A stretch of 28,712 nucleotides of DNA. Source: CAZWMK01 sp964635065 (lineage in GTDB: Bacteria > Pseudomonadota > Alphaproteobacteria > Sphingomonadales > Sphingomonadaceae). Below, in pieces: positions 25,704-28,712 of this stretch. Numbering within the stretch: position 1 is the first letter of the stretch; each line of letters begins with the position of its first letter. The stretch covers positions 1 to 28,712 of the forward strand of contig CAZWMK010000016.1 in NCBI GenBank assembly GCA_964635065.1. Direction: 5' to 3'. The notes beneath the pieces were generated by a model. It had not been told where the DNA came from. It did no database searches and saw only the letters and a program-made list of their open reading frames with translations. The position numbers and the translations under genes are program-made.

Positions 25704-25801
25704 TGCGGTCGGAGCGTTCCGGCATATTCTGGACACGCGTATAACAAGCCGGCGACATCCGTCGGCCGTATCCGGCTCATTGCTCAATTTTGGGGACATC
25801 C

Positions 25802-27238
25802 ATGAACATCCAGATCAAGCGCCCGCATCTGTCGACCATGCCACGCGATGGCAGCACCAGTCTGGTTCCGGGCGAAGCGCGCTGCCCCGGCCCGTCGGTG
25901 CAGGATCTGATTGCCGCCGACGTCAATCCGGCGCCCGCCATCCTGCGCGAGGAACACAGCGAGTTTCTGGGCGATGCCGACATCCCCGCCGACCGCTATG
26001 TGACGCAGGACTTCTTCAACCGCGAGATGGACAAGGTCTGGAAGCGCACCTGGCAATGGGCCTGCCGCGAAGAACATATCCCGGAAGCCGGCGACTATTA
26101 TGTCTATGAGGTCGGGCCGTTTTCGGTGATCGTCGTGCGCCAGCGCGACCAGAGCGTGAAAGCGTTTCTGAATACCTGCCTGCATCGCGGCACCAAACTG
26201 CGCGCCTGCGCAGGGGAAGGTTCGGCAAAAGACCTGCGCTGCCCCTATCATGGCTGGACGTGGAATCTCGACGGTTCGCTGGAATCGGTGCCCTGCGCAT
26301 GGGATTTCCCGCATGTCGATCCCAAGAAGTTCGGCTTGCTTGAAGTCGCGTCAGCGCAGTGGGGCGGCTTTGTTTTCATCAACCTCGATACCGATCCGCA
26401 GCCTTTCGACAAGTATGCCGAAACGCTGATCGACCATTTCAAGGGCTGGGATCTGTCGCAGCGTTATGTGTCCTTGCACATGTCGAAGGAACTGCACTGC
26501 AACTGGAAGACGGCGATGGAAGCCTTCATGGAATCCTATCACGTCTATGAAACCCACCCGCAGCTGATGGTGGCGACGGGCGACGCCAATGTTCAGTATG
26601 ACTGCTATGGCGACCATGTCTCCCGCTTCTATTCGGCGGGCGGCACGCAAAGCCCGCATCTGGCAAACGCGATGACCGAACAGGAACTGATCAACACCAT
26701 GCTGGTCGGCGACCGCTCGATGGTGTCGGACGAACTGACGGTGAAGGACGGCGAAACCGCCCGTTGCGTCATGGCGCGCTATCTGCGCAAGGTGTTCGGT
26801 GAGCAATACAAGACCGATCTGTCGGGCTATTCGGACAGCGAGATCGTCGACACCATCGAATATCACCTGTTCCCGAACATGATCCTGTTCCCCGGCTTCT
26901 CGCTGCCGATGGTCTATCGCTTCCGTCCGATCGGCATGAATGCCGATCGCACATTGTTCGAAATCCTCTTCCTGCGCCCGGTGCCGGACAGTGGCGAACG
27001 TCCCGAGCCGGCGCAGTGCTTCCACGTCAAGGAAGAGGAAAGCTATACGATCGTCCCCGGCATGGATTTCGGCCTTGGGTCGGTTTACGATCAGGACACG
27101 GCGAACCTGCGCGCCCAGCAGGAAGGGTTTTTGAACGCGGTCATGGCCGGACGCAAGACCGGCCAGACGCTGGGTAACTATCAGGAAGTCCGCATCCGGC
27201 ACTTCAATCAGACGCTGGACAAATATATGGCTCGCTGA
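25802..27238 (+). CDS. Rieske-type oxygenase alpha subunit, divergent third copy
   Basis: Protein of 478 residues. ATG 25802 (MNIQIKRP) has TGGGGA six bases upstream; another ATG 12 bases earlier would bury that site. It carries a longer N-terminal extension (about 60 residues) than paralogues A and B. The Rieske motifs are C126-LH128 and C147-PYH150-GW; the iron site is AFMESYHVYETH with H247 and H252, and Glu244 at the bridging position. A DQDTANLRAQQEG block late in the protein resembles the VAVTQQQG block of the others and probably supplies the third, Asp, iron ligand. It is only distantly similar to A and B, so it is not a recent duplicate. It stands alone between two terminators with its own FNR-like box. 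Substrate and redox partner are unknown. Confidence 0.92.
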   Translation: MNIQIKRPHLSTMPRDGSTSLVPGEARCPGPSVQDLIAADVNPAPAILREEHSEFLGDADIPADRYVTQDFFNREMDKVWKRTWQWACREEHIPEAGDYYVYEVGPFSVIVVRQRDQSVKAFLNTCLHRGTKLRACAGEGSAKDLRCPYHGWTWNLDGSLESVPCAWDFPHVDPKKFGLLEVASAQWGGFVFINLDTDPQPFDKYAETLIDHFKGWDLSQRYVSLHMSKELHCNWKTAMEAFMESYHVYETHPQLMVATGDANVQYDCYGDHVSRFYSAGGTQSPHLANAMTEQELINTMLVGDRSMVSDELTVKDGETARCVMARYLRKVFGEQYKTDLSGYSDSEIVDTIEYHLFPNMILFPGFSLPMVYRFRPIGMNADRTLFEILFLRPVPDSGERPEPAQCFHVKEEESYTIVPGMDFGLGSVYDQDTANLRAQQEGFLNAVMAGRKTGQTLGNYQEVRIRHFNQTLDKYMAR

Positions 27239-27262
27239 AAAAGCAATCATCGCTGATCTGTC

Positions 27263-27295
27263 ACTATGCCCTCGCCTTGCGGGGGCATAGTCTTG
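27263..27295 (+). terminator. Hairpin after the third Rieske gene
   Basis: ACTATGCCCTCG pairs with CGGGGGCATAGT (12 pairs, one wobble) around a CCTTG loop, 24 bases after the stop. The following sequence, CTTG, has a poor T-run, so it may be a weak terminator. Confidence 0.65.
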
Positions 27296-27329
27296 TATGG
27301 AGGGCGGCGATCAGGGGTGGCGGGGCGCA

Positions 27330-28112
27330 ATGAAGACGCATGCACGTGAGGCCTTCGGCGAGCGACTGCACAAGCGCTTGCGGGCACTTTATGCCAATGA
27401 ATATTTCAATCTTGGCATTTTTCTGTTCGATATCACGACAATCCTTCTGTTTCTGGTGCTGACCTTTGCGCCACATCAGGCGCCATGGACGGTCATTGTC
27501 GACATTGTCATCGGCCTGCTCATGCTGACGGAACTGCTCGCGCGCTGGTGGGCGAGCGAGCGGAGTCCGGCATTTTTCCGCCGTCCGTATGAACTGATCG
27601 ATCTTGTCATCATCCTGTCATTGCTGATCCCGCCCTTGACGGGCAGCTTCGCCTTCCTGCGCGTGTTGCGGGCGATGCGGCTGTTCCGTGCGCTTCGGCT
27701 CATCAGCGAACAGAAACAGCGTCATCGCTGGATGGTGGAGCGTGGCGAGCTGATCCAGAGTTCGGCGAACCTCATTCTGTTCATCTTCGTGACGTCGTCC
27801 ATCGTCTACGAAGCGCAAACCGACATCAACCCGGCGATCCAGACGATCCTTGACGCGCTTTATTTCACCGTCACCACGCTGACGACGACGGGTTTTGGCG
27901 ACGTCACGCTGGTCGGAACGAGCGGGCGTCTTTTGTCCGCGATCATCATGATCGTTGGCGTGTCGCTGTTTCTGAAACTGGCGCAGTCGATCATCCGCCC
28001 GTCCAAGGTGCATGTGACGTGCCGCCGCTGCGGCTTGTCGCGCCATGATCCCGATGCCGTGTACTGCAAGCATTGCGGCGAAGTGGTCTATATCCCGAAC
28101 GAAGGCAACTGA
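27330..28112 (+). CDS. Voltage-gated-type potassium channel with C-terminal zinc ribbon
   Basis: Protein of 260 residues. ATG 27330 is preferred, with GGGG about five bases upstream; an ATG at 27297 would add a Gly-rich stretch. The ion-transport domain has S1-S6: S4 carries repeated Arg at three-residue spacing (RVLRAMRLFRALRLI, 111-125), and the pore has the K+ filter TTGFGD (186-191) after a YFTVTTLTT helix. After S6 comes a four-cysteine ribbon, CRRC (231-234) and CKHC (246-249), likely to bind zinc in the cytoplasm. It acts in the inner membrane in K+ balance or membrane potential. It has no obvious link to the Rieske gene before it and is convergent with the FMN dehydrogenase, only 12 bases apart. 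Confidence 0.88.
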   Translation: MKTHAREAFGERLHKRLRALYANEYFNLGIFLFDITTILLFLVLTFAPHQAPWTVIVDIVIGLLMLTELLARWWASERSPAFFRRPYELIDLVIILSLLIPPLTGSFAFLRVLRAMRLFRALRLISEQKQRHRWMVERGELIQSSANLILFIFVTSSIVYEAQTDINPAIQTILDALYFTVTTLTTTGFGDVTLVGTSGRLLSAIIMIVGVSLFLKLAQSIIRPSKVHVTCRRCGLSRHDPDAVYCKHCGEVVYIPNEGN

Positions 28113-28124
28113 ACGCCGTCCGGT

Positions 28125-28712
28125 TCAGGCAAGGCTGGCCCTGCTGATACCGGCCAGGCTGTGATGGCCAGCCAATGTCATGGCGATCCGCATTTCGGAC
28201 GCAAGCAGTTGCAGGACATGCGCAACACCGGCCTCGCCCTGTGCGCCAAGGGCAAAGACCCAGGGGCGCCCGATCATGACGGCCTTGGCGCCAAGCGCCA
28301 GCATCTTTATGACATCAAGACCGGAACGCACGCCACCATCGGCCAGTACCGTCAGCCGGTCGCCGACCGCATCGACAATGGCCGGGAGTGCGCGCGCGGA
28401 GGACAGGGCGCCGTCCAGTTGACGTCCGCCATGGTTCGAAACGATGATGCCGTCTGCGCCATGATCGGCAGCCGCCCGTGCATCGTCGGGATGCAGGATG
28501 CCCTTTGCGATGATCGGTCCGCGCCAGCGACGACGCAGCCAGTCGAGATCGGCCCATGTCACGGTCGGGTCGAAATTGTCGCGCAGCCAGCCCAGGAAAT
28601 CCTCGAGGCCGCTATGCCGGCCCAGCACGGGCGCGACATTGCCAAGCTGATGCGGGCGCCCCATCAGGCCGACATCCCAGGCCCAGGCCGGACGGCGCAA
28701 GGCCTGACCGAT
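28125..28712 (-). CDS. FMN-dependent alpha-hydroxy-acid dehydrogenase (LldD-like), N-terminal part outside the window
   Basis: The frame is open through the right edge, so roughly the first half of the gene is missing; 195 residues are visible. The C-terminal half of the (beta/alpha)8 FMN barrel is clear: TWADLDWLRRRWRGPIIAKGIL, the active-site SNHGGRQLDGA with catalytic His and substrate-binding Arg, the FMN phosphate region LADGGVRSGLDVIKMLALGAKAVMIGRPWVFALG, then a final helix block. Family members oxidise L-lactate, mandelate, glycolate or similar 2-hydroxy acids. Substrate choice depends on residues partly outside the window. It is convergent with the channel gene. A link to the catabolic cluster, for instance removing a hydroxy acid released by it, is possible but speculative. 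Confidence 0.9.
   Translation of the reverse strand: MGQALRRPAWAWDVGLMGRPHQLGNVAPVLGRHSGLEDFLGWLRDNFDPTVTWADLDWLRRRWRGPIIAKGILHPDDARAAADHGADGIIVSNHGGRQLDGALSSARALPAIVDAVGDRLTVLADGGVRSGLDVIKMLALGAKAVMIGRPWVFALGAQGEAGVAHVLQLLASEMRIAMTLAGHHSLAGISRASLA

Noticed and set aside
1..28712. CRISPR array, tRNA, rRNA or prophage signals
   Set aside because: No regularly spaced repeats, cloverleaf-like segments or phage structural genes were seen on either strand.

Overview
The window looks like chromosomal DNA of an alphaproteobacterium, most probably a sphingomonad (Sphingomonadales). This is inferred from the high GC content, the many TTG/GTG starts, the TonB receptor next to Rieske oxygenases, and the general look of the proteins. 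No rRNA or tRNA marker is present to confirm it.

Bases 1 to about 13,150 form the end of a cell-surface polysaccharide or envelope-modification region. In order it holds a truncated acyltransferase-3, a GT2 glycosyltransferase, an unrecognised 675-residue exported protein on the other strand, and a decayed IS5-family element. Then come an AT-richer GNAT acetyltransferase with a TTG start, a BioF2/FemAB-like acyltransferase, a polysaccharide deacetylase-like gene, an ATP-grasp ligase, an MscS-type channel, an MBOAT O-acyltransferase and its SGNH-like partner. The deacetylase gene is broken by a 23-bp tandem duplication. Together these genes suggest acyl or amide decoration of a surface glycan or lipid; the substrate cannot be read from the sequence.

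An ABC-F ATPase on the minus strand (13198-15078) separates this region from the next.

Bases 15,201 to 27,238 form an oxidative catabolic cluster. It holds three Rieske oxygenase alpha subunits, a TonB-dependent receptor, two quinohaemoprotein (PQQ plus c-type haem) dehydrogenases of different architecture, and a TetR regulator. The first two Rieske proteins are close paralogues in opposite orientation. The first diverges from the TonB receptor across a promoter region with palindromic operator candidates. Clear hairpin terminators separate most units. No ferredoxin, reductase, beta subunit or ring-cleavage enzyme lies in the window, so the pathway must continue elsewhere. A reasonable inference is uptake of a hydrophobic or polymeric alcohol- or ether-type compound, periplasmic alcohol oxidation by the PQQ enzymes, and cytoplasmic monooxygenation by the Rieske enzymes.

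The right end holds a voltage-gated-type K+ channel with a C-terminal zinc ribbon and, convergent with it, the C-terminal part of an FMN-dependent alpha-hydroxy-acid dehydrogenase cut by the window edge.
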